Assembly: GCF_008298015.1 (NCBI RefSeq)
Contig: NZ_VTPX01000006.1
Span: forward strand, 124,001-188,000
Reading direction: 5' to 3'
From: Salinicola corii
GTDB taxonomy: Bacteria; Pseudomonadota; Gammaproteobacteria; Pseudomonadales; Halomonadaceae
Length of the DNA stretch: 64,000 nt
Part shown: piece by piece, positions 30,257-39,486 of the stretch
Numbering within the stretch: position 1 is the first letter of the stretch
Layout of the letters: every line of letters begins with the position of its first letter
Position numbers and translations under genes: made by a program
Notes under the pieces: generated by a model
What the model was told of the DNA's origin: nothing
What the model saw: only the letters and a program-made list of their open reading frames with translations
The model's database searches: none

Positions 30257-30961
30257 TCAGGACCTTCCCAGGGAAGCGATGATCGCATCGACCATTTCGG
30301 CGGAGTGCGTCGCGGCTTGTTCCAGGAAGGTGTCGAACGAGAGGCTGGACTCCTTGCCAGCGATGTCCGATAGCGCTCGGATGACCACGAACGGGCAGTC
30401 GAACAGATGACACGTCTGGGCAATGGCGGCGGCTTCCATTTCCACGGCCAGCATTTGAGGGAAGTGCTCGCGTACGGCATCGACGCGTGCCGGGTCGGCC
30501 ATGAAGCTGTCGCCGGTACAGATCAGCCCCTCGTGAACGCGCAGAGCACCGAGCGTCTCGATGCAGGCGCGGGCGGTCTCGATCAATGCCGGATCGGCGC
30601 CGAAACCGGCGGGCATGCCAGGGACCTGGCCCATTTCGTAGCCAAATGCCGTGACGTCGACGTCATGATGGCGAACCTCGCTGGAGATGACGACATCGCC
30701 CACCTCCATGTCCGCACCGAAGCCGCCCGCGGACCCCGTATTGATGACGGCGTCCGGGTGGTAGTGGGTCATCAGTTGGGTTGCGCCCACCGTGGCGTTG
30801 ACCTTGCCGATCCCGGATTGAAGAAGCACGATTTGGAGCCCGTGGCGCTCGCCACAATGGAAGGTGCCGCCAGGGTGGTGTTCGATGCGGGCGTTGTCCA
30901 GGCGGGAAGCGAGCAGGGCGACTTCCTGTTCCATGGCGCCGATGATACCGAGAGTCTGCAT
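30257..30961 (-). CDS. mtnN: MTA/SAH nucleosidase
   Basis: ATG 30961 gives 234 residues, close to E. coli MtnN (232); an ATG four codons upstream is an alternative. Motifs: GIIGAMEQEVALL at the start, NTGSAGGFG, DVTAFGYEMGQVPG, AVEMEAAAIAQ (catalytic Glu) and RALSDIAG (catalytic Asp). It removes adenine from 5'-methylthioadenosine, S-adenosylhomocysteine and 5'-deoxyadenosine, clearing by-products of SAM chemistry such as those from MoaA and QueE in this window. It lies 37 bases after folD. Confidence 0.95.
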   Translation of the reverse strand: MQTLGIIGAMEQEVALLASRLDNARIEHHPGGTFHCGERHGLQIVLLQSGIGKVNATVGATQLMTHYHPDAVINTGSAGGFGADMEVGDVVISSEVRHHDVDVTAFGYEMGQVPGMPAGFGADPALIETARACIETLGALRVHEGLICTGDSFMADPARVDAVREHFPQMLAVEMEAAAIAQTCHLFDCPFVVIRALSDIAGKESSLSFDTFLEQAATHSAEMVDAIIASLGRS

Positions 30962-30998
30962 GGGATGATCCATTGTTCTGATGGGAGCGGTCGATGAT

Positions 30999-31856
30999 TC
31001 ACCGCGCATCGTGGAGTTCGGCGGCCTGCAGGGTGTTCTGCAGCAGCGTGGCGACAGTCATTGGTCCGACCCCCCCCGGTACGGGCGTGATCCAGCTGGC
31101 GCGTTCGGCAGCGGTGTCGAAATCGACGTCTCCGATCAACGTGCCATCTTGCTGGCGATTGATGCCCACGTCGATGACGATAGCGCCCGGCTTGATCCAG
31201 TTGCCATCGATCAGGCCGGGCTTGCCGGTGGCAACCACCAGCAGGTCGGCTTGCCGGACCTTGTCCTCCAGCCCCTGGGTGAAGCGATGGCAGATCGTGG
31301 TGGTACAGCCGGCGAGCAGCAACTCCAGTGCCATCGGCCGGCCGACGATATTGGAGGCGCCGACGATGGTGGCGTCCAGCCCTCGCAGCGGGATCTGGTT
31401 CTGCTCCAGCAGCGTGATGATGCCCTTGGGCGTGCAGGGGCGCAGCAAGGGAAGTCGCTGTGCCAGGCGACCGAGGTTGTAAGGATGGAACCCGTCGACG
31501 TCCTTGTCCGGACGAATGCGCTCGAGCAGGGGATTGGCATCGAGATGGGGCGGCAATGGCAGTTGCAGCAGGACGCCATCGACCGCCGAGTCGGTGTTCA
31601 GGTGGTCGATCAGCGCTTCCAGATCCGCTTGGGTCGTGGTGGTCTCGAGCCGATGGCTGAAGGAGAGAATGCCGGCGTTCTCGCAGGCCCGGTGCTTGTG
31701 GCTGACGTAGACCTCCGACGCCGGGTCGTGACCGATCAGGATGACGGCCAGCCCCGGGCGGCGTAGCCCTCGTTGGGTACGATGTTCCACGTCGGCTTTT
31801 ACCTGACTGCGAATTGCGCCGGCAATGGCTTTGCCATCGATCAACTGAGCGGTCAT
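30999..31856 (-). CDS. folD: FolD, methylenetetrahydrofolate dehydrogenase/cyclohydrolase
   Basis: ATG 31856, preceded by AAAGGAAAG, gives 285 residues. Signatures: [14 protein letters not shown] (catalytic Lys region), [35 protein letters not shown], the NADP-binding [12 protein letters not shown] and [19 protein letters not shown]. It interconverts 5,10-methylene-, methenyl- and 10-formyl-THF, upstream of PurU in folate metabolism. It is the first gene of a folD-mtnN unit, read away from the tRNA operon. Confidence 0.97.
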   Translation of the reverse strand: MTAQLIDGKAIAGAIRSQVKADVEHRTQRGLRRPGLAVILIGHDPASEVYVSHKHRACENAGILSFSHRLETTTTQADLEALIDHLNTDSAVDGVLLQLPLPPHLDANPLLERIRPDKDVDGFHPYNLGRLAQRLPLLRPCTPKGIITLLEQNQIPLRGLDATIVGASNIVGRPMALELLLAGCTTTICHRFTQGLEDKVRQADLLVVATGKPGLIDGNWIKPGAIVIDVGINRQQDGTLIGDVDFDTAAERASWITPVPGGVGPMTVATLLQNTLQAAELHDAR

Positions 31857-32021
31857 CGACTTTCCTTTCTGAGTCCTGAAGGCCGGCGGATCGCCGGAGG
31901 AGGTGGGCAATTTTCGCATGCCCAGCGATGCAGTCAACGCACGATGACGGGGAGGTGGGATTCGCGCTCGGTGGCGACTCTCTCGATGCTTTGCGAATCA
32001 GGCCTGAGTGCACGTAAAGGC

Positions 32022-32049
32022 TTGACCCCGCTGAAAGGATCCGTAGAAT
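32022..32049 (+). promoter_or_regulatory. Promoter of the tRNA operon
   Basis: TTGACC (32022-32027), a 16-base spacer and TAGAAT (32044-32049), followed by a GC-rich stretch typical of stringently controlled stable-RNA promoters, 51 bases before the first tRNA. Confidence 0.7.
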
Positions 32050-32100
32050 ACGCAGCGCATCGAAGGGCTCGTAGAGTCATCGAGCACGAAAAACGCGGCA

Positions 32101-32177
32101 CGGGGTATAGCGCAGTCTGGTAGCGCGCCTGCTTTGGGAGCAGGATGTCGGGGGTTCAAATCCCTCTACCCCGACCA
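32101..32177 (+). tRNA. tRNA-Pro (anticodon TGG)
   Basis: 77 bases with encoded CCA. The anticodon stem CCTGC/GCAGG holds the loop TTTGGGA, giving TGG; the T arm is GGGGG-TTCAAAT-CCCTC. The acceptor starts with C, forming the C1-G72 pair typical of bacterial tRNA-Pro. First gene of a four-tRNA cluster. Confidence 0.96.
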
Positions 32178-32224
32178 AGCATGTCGCCGTTTCGTGTCGA
32201 TGGAAATGCAGCCGGTATTGGAAT

Positions 32225-32301
32225 GCGCCTATAGCTCAATCGGATAGAGCAACGGCCTTCTAAGCCGTAGGTTGCAGGTTCGAGTCCTGCTGGGCGCGCC
32301 A
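32225..32301 (+). tRNA. tRNA-Arg (anticodon TCT)
   Basis: 77 bases with encoded CCA. The acceptor GCGCCTA pairs with TGGGCGC, and the anticodon stem ACGGC/GCCGT holds CTTCTAA, giving TCT, which reads AGA/AGG codons. These codons are rare in this GC-rich sequence. Confidence 0.96.
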
Positions 32302-32345
32302 CTCAACGCGGCGTGACGCGTTCCCGGTTGATGCAGAATCGGTAT

Positions 32346-32421
32346 GGTGGGTGTAGCTCAGTGGTAGAGCCCCGGATTGTGGCTCCGGTGGTCGTGGGTT
32401 CGATCCCCATCATCCACCCCA
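32346..32421 (+). tRNA. tRNA-His (anticodon GTG), copy 1
   Basis: 76 bases including the encoded G at position -1 and CCA. The anticodon stem CCGGA/TCCGG holds TTGTGGC, giving GTG. The G-1:C73 pair is the identity element of HisRS. Confidence 0.96.
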
Positions 32422-32444
32422 TTACCGATCAGGCTTTTAGAAAT

Positions 32445-32520
32445 GGTGGGTGTAGCTCAGTGGTAGAGCCCCGGATTGTGGCTCCGGTGGTCGTGGGTTC
32501 GATCCCCATCATCCACCCCA
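32445..32520 (+). tRNA. tRNA-His (anticodon GTG), copy 2
   Basis: Base-for-base identical to the preceding tRNA-His over all 76 bases and separated from it by 23 bases, so a recent tandem duplication or a copy kept identical by gene conversion. Last gene of the tRNA cluster; I see no T-tailed hairpin directly after it. Confidence 0.96.
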
Positions 32521-32820
32521 TTTCTTCCCTTCTTTAATCTGCCTCCTTGAATTGATGACTTTTCTCCCTCGGCTGTCGGATGTGGTATGCGGCCAGGCAT
32601 CTTCGATCGGCGGATCGGATGCATAGGGAGCCCCTCCTAAAGTCGATTTTTGCCGCATCAGGCTTGTATTTTGCCTCGATTAGCACCATTTACCGCGCTA
32701 GTCCGCTTGCCAGTAGGCATGGGGGTTCTTAAAATCGCCCCCTTGCTTTGAAATGACAGTTTTGAAGTCACAGTCTTTGAGTTGCATTCACAGAACGCCC
32801 CCGTCGGTAGAGGATCATCT
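32521..32820. other. Intergenic region between the tRNA cluster and tig
   Basis: 300 bases without a convincing gene. It is less GC-rich than its surroundings and contains T-rich stretches and the tig promoter candidate. A GGGGG/CCCCC hairpin (32721-32725 with 32738-32742) overlaps that promoter's -10. No terminator for the tRNA operon is obvious. Confidence 0.5.
32707..32735 (+). promoter_or_regulatory. Candidate sigma70 promoter of tig
   Basis: TTGCCA (32707-32712), an exact 17-base spacer and TAAAAT (32730-32735), 85 bases before the tig start codon. Confidence 0.6.
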
Positions 32821-34176
32821 ATGCAAGTTTCCGTTGAGACGACATCCCAGATCGAACGTCGCATCACTGTTCAGGTTCCCGCAGCCGAGGTCGATGAAGC
32901 CGTTGCGACTCGCCTGCAAGACACCGCCAAGCGCGTTCGTCTGAATGGCTTTCGTCAAGGGAAGATCCCGATGGCGGTCGTGCGCCAGCGTTACGGCAAA
33001 GATGTCCGCAATGAAGTTGTCAGTGAACTGATGCGTCAGCACTACGTGCGGGCGATCACCGAGCAGAGCCTGAATCCGGCCGGCTACCCCTCGATCGAGC
33101 CGAAAGTCGATCAGACGGGCAAGGATCTGGAGTTCGTCGCCACGCTCGAAGTCTACCCGGAAATCGAACTCAGCGGCATCGATGGCACTACCGTCGAGCG
33201 CCCGCAGGCGGAAATCACCGATGCCGACATCGATACGATGATCGAAACCTTGCGTGGGCAGCGCGCCGAGTTCCAGCCGGTCGAACGCGCAGCGGAAGAG
33301 GGAGACAAGGTCAAGATCGATTTCCAGGGCTTCCTCGGCGATGAGCCGTTCGAAGGGGGGGCTGCCGAAGGGCACGAGCTCGAACTGGGGTCCAACCGTT
33401 TCATCCCGGGCTTCGAAGAGCAACTGGTCGGCGCCAAGGCCGGCGACGAGAAGAGCATCAACGTGACTTTCCCGGATGATTACCAGGCCGAGCACCTGGC
33501 GGGACAGGAGGCGACCTTCAAGGTTGCGGTGCATGAGGTCTCCGCCAAGGCGCTGCCGGAAGTCGATGCCGACTTCATCAAGGAGTTCGGTGTGGAAGAC
33601 GGTGATGCCGACAAGTTCCGTGCCGAGGTCAGGAACAATATGGAACGCGAAGTCCGGCAAGCGGCCCAGAACCGTGTCAAGCAGCAGGCTCTCGATGCGC
33701 TGCAGAAAGCCAACGACGTTACCGTTCCGCAGTCGCTGATCCAGCAGGAGACCGACGGACTCAAGCGTCAGGCGGCCCAGCAGTTCGGTCTCGGTGAGGA
33801 CTTCGACGTCAGCCAGTTGCCGAATGAGCTGTTTGCCGATCAGGCTCGCACCCGTGTCAAGGTAGGGCTGTTGCTGGCGGAAGTCATCAAGCAGCATGAG
33901 CTCGATGCCAGTGATGACGAGATCCGTGCTCGTGCCGAGGAACTGGCCACTCAGTACCAGCAGCCGGAGCAGGTTGTCGATCAGTACATGCAGAATGACG
34001 AGCTCAAGGGGCAGATCAAGTCCGCTGTGCTGGAAGACAAGGCCGTTGACAAGCTTCTCGAGCAGGCCCAGGTTAACGATGTCAGCATGAGCTACGAGCA
34101 AGTGCTGCAGGCCGCTCAACAATCCGAGGAAGCGGCTGAAGAAGACGAAGCTGAGGAAAGCGATTCCAAAGCATGA
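32821..34176 (+). CDS. tig: Trigger factor
   Basis: ATG 32821 after GAGGA gives 451 residues. The ribosome-binding domain has LNGFRQGKIPMAVVRQRYG (the G-F-R-x-G-K loop) near residues 40-58. The FKBP-type isomerase domain (~150-245) includes GDKVKIDFQGFLG. A long helical chaperone region follows and ends in an acidic tail (EEAAEEDEAEESDSKA). It is the first chaperone to meet nascent chains at the ribosome exit. It heads the conserved series tig-clpP-clpX-lon-hupB-ppiD. Confidence 0.97.
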   Translation: MQVSVETTSQIERRITVQVPAAEVDEAVATRLQDTAKRVRLNGFRQGKIPMAVVRQRYGKDVRNEVVSELMRQHYVRAITEQSLNPAGYPSIEPKVDQTGKDLEFVATLEVYPEIELSGIDGTTVERPQAEITDADIDTMIETLRGQRAEFQPVERAAEEGDKVKIDFQGFLGDEPFEGGAAEGHELELGSNRFIPGFEEQLVGAKAGDEKSINVTFPDDYQAEHLAGQEATFKVAVHEVSAKALPEVDADFIKEFGVEDGDADKFRAEVRNNMEREVRQAAQNRVKQQALDALQKANDVTVPQSLIQQETDGLKRQAAQQFGLGEDFDVSQLPNELFADQARTRVKVGLLLAEVIKQHELDASDDEIRARAEELATQYQQPEQVVDQYMQNDELKGQIKSAVLEDKAVDKLLEQAQVNDVSMSYEQVLQAAQQSEEAAEEDEAEESDSKA

Positions 34177-34261
34177 TGGGTGCTTGGTAAGCAAGACGAC
34201 CCGGTTCAGGCCGGGTTGCTAGTCGATGGGCCTGACAATCACCAGATGTAAGGAAATCGCG

Positions 34262-34882
34262 ATGCGTAACGAGTTCGACATCAGTAATGCCGGTGGCCTG
34301 GTCCCGATGGTAGTGGAGCAGAGCGCGCGCGGTGAGCGGTCGTACGATATCTACTCCCGTCTGCTCAAAGAGCGTGTCATCTTCTTGGTCGGCCCGGTCG
34401 AAGATTACATGGCCAACCTGGTCGTGGCGCAGCTGCTGTTCCTGGAATCCGAGAATCCGGACAAGGACATCCACCTTTATATCAACTCACCGGGTGGTTC
34501 GGTGACCGCTGGCATGTCCATCTACGACACCATGCAGTTCATCAAGCCCGATGTCTCCACGGTCTGTATTGGCCAGGCGGCCAGTATGGGGGCGTTGCTG
34601 CTCGCCGGCGGCGCGAAGGCCAAGCGCTTCTGCCTGCCGCATTCGCGGATGATGATTCATCAGCCGCTCGGAGGGTATCAGGGGCAGGCTGCGGATATCG
34701 AGATCCACACCCGCGAAATCCTGACCATTCGCCAGAAGCTGAACCGCATTTTGGCCGATCACACGGGGCAGGATATCGACAAAATTGCTCAGGACACCGA
34801 TCGGGACAACTTCATGGATGGCGAACAGGCGGTTGAATATGGCCTGATCGATGCCATGCTGGATAAGCGTCCGGTATCCTGA
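34262..34882 (+). CDS. clpP: ClpP, ATP-dependent protease subunit
   Basis: ATG 34262 after AAGGAAA gives 206 residues. The catalytic Ser108 lies in [10 protein letters not shown] and His133 in MMIHQPLGG; the Asp is in the TDRDNFM region near 182. The N-terminal ~12 residues may be a propeptide as in E. coli. It forms a tetradecameric barrel fed by ClpX or ClpA. A small GC hairpin (34199-34216) lies between tig and clpP without a T run. clpX follows after 63 bases. Confidence 0.97.
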   Translation: MRNEFDISNAGGLVPMVVEQSARGERSYDIYSRLLKERVIFLVGPVEDYMANLVVAQLLFLESENPDKDIHLYINSPGGSVTAGMSIYDTMQFIKPDVSTVCIGQAASMGALLLAGGAKAKRFCLPHSRMMIHQPLGGYQGQAADIEIHTREILTIRQKLNRILADHTGQDIDKIAQDTDRDNFMDGEQAVEYGLIDAMLDKRPVS

Positions 34883-34945
34883 TAGCGTTTGAGTCAAGGT
34901 TTCACACGGCTGCGCAGCGCGCCGCCGTCCTGACGAGGTACACGA

Positions 34946-36223
34946 ATGGCCGACGGTAAAGGCAAAGACGACAACGGCAAGCTGCTCTACTGCTCGTTCT
35001 GTGGCAAGAATCAGAACGAAGTTCGCAAGCTCATTGCCGGTCCGTCCGTCTATATCTGTGACGAGTGTGTCGATCTCTGTAACGACATCATTCGCGAGGA
35101 GGTTCTGGAAGCCGACGCCGAGGGCGATGAAGACCGTCTTCCCGTGCCTCGAGAGATCCGCGATACGCTCGACGACTACGTGATTGGCCAGGATCGCGCC
35201 AAGATGGTGCTATCCGTTGCGGTCTACAATCACTACAAGCGTCTGCGCGGTGGTGGCAAGAGCGACATCGAGCTAGGCAAGTCAAACATCTTGCTGATTG
35301 GCCCGACGGGTAGCGGTAAGACGCTACTGGCGGAGACTCTTGCACGCCTGCTCAACGTTCCGTTCACGATTGCAGATGCCACGACGCTCACGGAAGCGGG
35401 TTACGTGGGTGAAGATGTCGAAAACATCATTCAGAAGCTGCTGCAGAAATGTGATTACGATGTCGAGAAGGCCCAGCGCGGGATTGTCTACATCGACGAG
35501 ATCGACAAGATCTCGCGCAAGTCGGACAATCCATCGATCACCCGAGACGTCTCGGGCGAGGGCGTCCAGCAGGCACTGCTCAAGCTGATCGAAGGTACGA
35601 CGGCGTCCGTTCCGCCGCAGGGTGGTCGCAAGCATCCGCAGCAGGAATTCCTGCAGGTTGATACGGGCAACATACTGTTCATCGTTGGCGGTGCCTTTGC
35701 AGGACTGGATAAGGTGATCCGTGATCGTGCCGAGAAGGGTGGGATTGGTTTCAACGCATCCGTCAAGAGCAAAGAGAGCAACAAGGGCGTCGGCGATATT
35801 CTCGCGGGTGTCGAGCCCGAAGATCTCGTGAAATTTGGGCTGATTCCCGAATTCGTCGGGCGTTTGCCGGTGATTGCGACATTGACCGAGTTGAGCGAAG
35901 ACGCTCTGGTTCAGATATTGACCGAACCCAAGAACTCGCTGGTCAAACAGTATGCACACCTGTTCGAGATGGAAGGTGTCGAACTGGATTTCCGTGAGGA
36001 CGCTCTGCGTGCAGTGGCGCACAAAGCCATGGAACGGAAGACCGGTGCGCGTGGGCTACGTTCGATTCTGGAGTCGGTGTTACTGGAAACGATGTACGAC
36101 GTGCCTTCGCTCGACGGCGTGACGAAGGTAGTGATCGACAGCTCCGTCATTGCTGGCGACAGTGAGCCGTTGTTGATCTACTCGAAGCAGGAAGAGAGCC
36201 GCGTCGCCAACAAGGACGGGTGA
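34946..36223 (+). CDS. clpX: ClpX, unfoldase of the ClpXP protease
   Basis: A 425-residue protein of normal length. The N-terminal zinc-binding domain has Cys16, Cys19, Cys38 and Cys41. Walker A is [12 protein letters not shown], Walker [11 protein letters not shown], the pore loop GYVGEDVE, and the ClpP-contacting IGF loop is in [10 protein letters not shown]. It selects and unfolds substrates such as ssrA-tagged proteins for ClpP. It forms an operon with clpP. Confidence 0.98.
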   Translation: MADGKGKDDNGKLLYCSFCGKNQNEVRKLIAGPSVYICDECVDLCNDIIREEVLEADAEGDEDRLPVPREIRDTLDDYVIGQDRAKMVLSVAVYNHYKRLRGGGKSDIELGKSNILLIGPTGSGKTLLAETLARLLNVPFTIADATTLTEAGYVGEDVENIIQKLLQKCDYDVEKAQRGIVYIDEIDKISRKSDNPSITRDVSGEGVQQALLKLIEGTTASVPPQGGRKHPQQEFLQVDTGNILFIVGGAFAGLDKVIRDRAEKGGIGFNASVKSKESNKGVGDILAGVEPEDLVKFGLIPEFVGRLPVIATLTELSEDALVQILTEPKNSLVKQYAHLFEMEGVELDFREDALRAVAHKAMERKTGARGLRSILESVLLETMYDVPSLDGVTKVVIDSSVIAGDSEPLLIYSKQEESRVANKDG

Positions 36224-36248
36224 TCGCCTCCGCACTGTTACTTGCCTA

Positions 36249-36282
36249 GATGAGGGGGCCTGATGGGCCCCTTCGCTTTTAT
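36249..36282 (+). terminator. Hairpin between clpX and lon
   Basis: AGGGGGCC and GGGCCCCT form a stem with one bulged G, followed by TTCGCTTTTA. It lies about 25 bases after the clpX stop, so it probably ends or attenuates the clpPX transcript before the lon promoter region. Confidence 0.5.
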
Positions 36283-36306
36283 GGATACCGTGCCGCGTTG
36301 GGCACT

Positions 36307-36335
36307 CTTGCATCTGAACGGTGGCGCCCCCACGT
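36307..36335 (+). promoter_or_regulatory. Candidate sigma32 (heat-shock) promoter of lon
   Basis: CTTGCA (36307-36312), a 15-base spacer and CCCCACGT (36328-36335) resemble the RpoH consensus CTTGAA-N13-15-CCCCATNT. The predicted transcript start is about 55 bases before the lon ATG. In E. coli lon is RpoH-dependent, so location and function agree; the match is imperfect in both boxes. Confidence 0.45.
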
Positions 36336-36396
36336 ATCTCCCATATTGCCGCTCTGGTGGCTCACCCATCCGAAAGTTTGTCGAGGAAATGCTGTA

Positions 36397-38799
36397 ATGG
36401 CGCAGAGCTCTGACCAGACACTCAAGCTTCCGCTCTTGCCGCTGCGTGACGTGGTGGTCTATCCGCAGATGGTCATCCCGTTGTTTGTGGGGCGCGAGAA
36501 GTCCATCCGCGCGCTGGAGGCGGCGATGGAGCACGACAAGCGCGTCCTGCTCGTCGCGCAGCGCGAGGCGGCCCATGATGATCCTGGGGTCGAGGATCTC
36601 TTCAGTATCGGCACGGTCGCCGACATCATGCAGTTGCTCAAATTGCCCGACGGCACCGTCAAGGTCCTCATAGAGGGTAGTTTTCGAGCGGACCTCCAGG
36701 AGGTCCTGGAGGACGAGGACGGCTTCATCAGCGCGCAGGCGGTTGCGCGCGATAGCGAGCCGCTGAGCGAACGCGAGCAGGAGTCCCTGGTTCGCGTCTT
36801 GCTCAATCAGTTCGAGCAGTACGTCAAGTTGTCCAAGAAAGTACCGGGCGAAGTCTTGTCTTCCTTGCAGGAGATAGAAGATCCCAGCCGGCTGGTCGAT
36901 ACCATTTGCGCGCATCTGTCATTGAAGATCGATGATAAGCAGGAACTGCTCGAGATGGATCGCGTGCGCGATCGGGTCGAGCACCTGATGGCGCTGATCG
37001 AGTCCGAGATCGATCTGCTGCAGGTCGAAAAGCGTATCCGCTCGCGGGTCAAGGACCAGATGGAGAAGTCTCAGCGCGAGTACTATCTCAACGAGCAGAT
37101 GAAAGCCATCCAGAAAGAGATGGGCGAACTCGAAAACGTTCCCAACGAAGCGGAGAAGTACGAGCAGCGTATCCAGGACGCCGGCATGCCGCAGGAAGCC
37201 GTCGACAAGGCGACCCAGGAGCTCGGTAAGCTCAAGATGATGTCGCCGACCTCGGCGGAGGCGACCGTCGTGCGCTCCTATCTGGATTGGTTGTTGTCCG
37301 TGCCCTGGAAAAAACGCACTCGCGTGAAGCACGACCTGGCTCACGCCGTCAAGGTGCTGGACGAAGACCATCATGGGCTGGAAGAGGTCAAAGAGCGAAT
37401 TCTGGAATATCTTGCCGTGCAAAAGCGGGTCAAGAAGCTCAAGGGCCCGGTGCTTTGTCTGGTCGGGCCGCCGGGTGTGGGCAAGACTTCACTGGGTCAA
37501 TCCATCGCGCGTGCCACGAACCGCCGTTACGTTCGCTTGGCTCTCGGGGGGGTGCGCGATGAATCCGAAATTCGTGGACACCGACGGACCTACATCGGCT
37601 CGTTACCGGGCAAACTGATACAGCGCATGAGCAAGGCTGGCGTGCGAAATCCGCTGTTCCTGCTCGATGAGGTCGACAAGATCGGCATGGATCACCGCGG
37701 AGATCCCTCCTCGGCGCTACTCGAAGTCCTTGATCCTGAGCAGAATGACAAGTTCAGCGATCACTATCTCGAGCTCGATTACGACCTGTCGGACGTGATG
37801 TTCATCTGTACCGCCAATTCGATGAACATCCCCGGACCACTGCTCGACCGTATGGAAGTGATCCGATTGCCGGGTTACACCGAGGATGAAAAGCTCGCGA
37901 TCGCCAAGCGTTACCTGGTTCCGAAGCAGCTCAAGGCCAATGGTCTCAAGGAGGAAGAGCTGACTTTCAGTGACGAATCCCTCCTCGAGTTGGTGCGCTA
38001 CTACTCCCGCGAGGCAGGGGTGCGCGAACTCGAGCGTCAAATTGCCAAGGTCAGCCGTAAGGTGCTTCGCGAGCGCCTCGAGGCTGAAAAAGGCCAGGGG
38101 GCCCAGGCGGGATTGTCGCTATCGGCCGGCGATATCGAGCGTTACGCGGGCGTGCGTCGCTACAGCTACGGCCTGGCCGATCAGGAGCACCAGGTCGGCC
38201 GAGTCACCGGCTTGGCGTGGACCTCGGTCGGAGGCGAATTGTTGTACATCGAATCCGTCGTGACTCCGGGCAAAGGCCGCGTCAACAAGACCGGGTCGCT
38301 GGGTGATGTCATGAAGGAGTCGGTCAGCGCGGCGCATACCGTGGTCCGGGCCAGGACCCGTGAGTTCGGTATCGACCCGGAGCGATTCGAAAAAGAAGAT
38401 CTCCATATCCACGTTCCTGAAGGTGCGACACCGAAGGATGGTCCCAGTGCCGGTATCGGCATGGTGACCGCCATGGTATCCGCCTACACTGGCCGTCCGG
38501 TGCGGTGCGATGTCGCCATGACGGGCGAGGTCAACCTGCGCGGCGAGGTCATGCCGATTGGTGGGTTGAAGGAGAAATTGCTGGCTGCCCGGCGCGGTGG
38601 TATAAAGATCGTACTCATACCGGAAGATAATCGTCGGGATCTGAAAGAGGTGCCGGAGAATATCAAGAATGCATTGGACATTCGTTCGGTAAAGTGGATT
38701 GATGACGTGTTGTCAACGGCGTTGACGAATCATGTCGACGGTGATGACAAACTTGCTGAAGATGTAACCTCTTCGCAAACCAATGTCAGCACACATTAA
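36397..38799 (+). CDS. lon: Lon protease
   Basis: ATG 36397 after CGAGGAAA gives 800 residues. The N-terminal LON substrate domain begins LPLLPLRDVVVYPQMV. The AAA+ module has Walker A GPPGVGKTSL and Walker B FLLDEVDKIG. The C-terminal protease domain has catalytic Ser684 in KDGPSAGI and Lys727 in GGLKEKLLAA. It degrades misfolded and regulatory proteins and, in enterobacteria, some flagellar and SOS regulators. It has its own likely promoter and is followed by hupB with another. Confidence 0.97.
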   Translation: MAQSSDQTLKLPLLPLRDVVVYPQMVIPLFVGREKSIRALEAAMEHDKRVLLVAQREAAHDDPGVEDLFSIGTVADIMQLLKLPDGTVKVLIEGSFRADLQEVLEDEDGFISAQAVARDSEPLSEREQESLVRVLLNQFEQYVKLSKKVPGEVLSSLQEIEDPSRLVDTICAHLSLKIDDKQELLEMDRVRDRVEHLMALIESEIDLLQVEKRIRSRVKDQMEKSQREYYLNEQMKAIQKEMGELENVPNEAEKYEQRIQDAGMPQEAVDKATQELGKLKMMSPTSAEATVVRSYLDWLLSVPWKKRTRVKHDLAHAVKVLDEDHHGLEEVKERILEYLAVQKRVKKLKGPVLCLVGPPGVGKTSLGQSIARATNRRYVRLALGGVRDESEIRGHRRTYIGSLPGKLIQRMSKAGVRNPLFLLDEVDKIGMDHRGDPSSALLEVLDPEQNDKFSDHYLELDYDLSDVMFICTANSMNIPGPLLDRMEVIRLPGYTEDEKLAIAKRYLVPKQLKANGLKEEELTFSDESLLELVRYYSREAGVRELERQIAKVSRKVLRERLEAEKGQGAQAGLSLSAGDIERYAGVRRYSYGLADQEHQVGRVTGLAWTSVGGELLYIESVVTPGKGRVNKTGSLGDVMKESVSAAHTVVRARTREFGIDPERFEKEDLHIHVPEGATPKDGPSAGIGMVTAMVSAYTGRPVRCDVAMTGEVNLRGEVMPIGGLKEKLLAARRGGIKIVLIPEDNRRDLKEVPENIKNALDIRSVKWIDDVLSTALTNHVDGDDKLAEDVTSSQTNVSTH

Positions 38800-38862
38800 T
38801 CTTGTAGTTGCGCAATTTTCGTGCGCCAAGCCTGATATGACGCGGTTTTCTGAGGATCTCGA

Positions 38863-38892
38863 TTGACAGGGTAATCTAGGCATTGCTATAAA
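38863..38892 (+). promoter_or_regulatory. Strong sigma70 promoter of hupB
   Basis: A perfect TTGACA (38863-38868), an 18-base spacer and TATAAA (38887-38892), 84 bases before the hupB GTG start. The AT-rich leader is consistent with a highly expressed gene. Confidence 0.8.
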
Positions 38893-38975
38893 ATGCCAAC
38901 TTGTTGTGATCGTGACCGCGTCTCTGATTGCGCATCGATGTCCTGTTAATTTCGTATACAGTCAAGGGGTGAAGT

Positions 38976-39248
38976 GTGAATAAATCCGAGCTGATTGAAG
39001 CCATTGCTGCGTCTGCTGATATTCCCAAGGCGGCTGCTACTCGTGCACTCGACGCGATGATCGAGTCCGTATCAGACAGCCTGAAAAAGGGCGATTCCGT
39101 AGCATTGGTTGGGTTCGGGACTTTTGCGGTCAAGGAGCGTGCAGCGCGTACCGGCCGTAACCCGCAGACTGGCAAGCCGATCAACATCAGTGCTGCCAAG
39201 GTGCCGAGCTTCAAGGCCGGTAAGGCACTCAAAGACGCGGTGAACTGA
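38976..39248 (+). CDS. hupB: HU-beta-type nucleoid protein
   Basis: A 90-residue histone-like protein. The start is GTG 38976, seven bases after AAGGGG. It begins [26 protein letters not shown] and has [24 protein letters not shown], the DNA-bending beta-arm region with the RNPQTG signature and intercalating proline. It binds and bends DNA with little sequence preference. It sits between lon and ppiD, as in E. coli and Pseudomonas. Confidence 0.97.
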   Translation: MNKSELIEAIAASADIPKAAATRALDAMIESVSDSLKKGDSVALVGFGTFAVKERAARTGRNPQTGKPINISAAKVPSFKAGKALKDAVN

Positions 39249-39328
39249 GTTTCGCTCTGCCGCGGGCTGGTGTATTGCTAAATGCCGGAAAGCCACGGTA
39301 GTCCGGTCGATGAAAGCCCGTAACACAT

Positions 39329-39359
39329 AAGCGCATCGCCTCAGCGGTGCGCTTTTTTT
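39329..39359 (+). terminator. Terminator after hupB
   Basis: AAGCGCATCGC (39329-39339) pairs with GCGGTGCGCTT (39344-39354) with one wobble and a four-base loop; seven T follow (39353-39359). Confidence 0.93.
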
Positions 39360-39486
39360 ATTGCCCTGCTGCAACGAAAAGGCTGCTGCAGGTCCAGTGG
39401 CCAATGTTTCGTCCCCGGATGCGTCGTGGTGGCATGGCGGTGTACGATACGCGCGCAACTTTGGGTCAACGACATGCGAGGACAGC

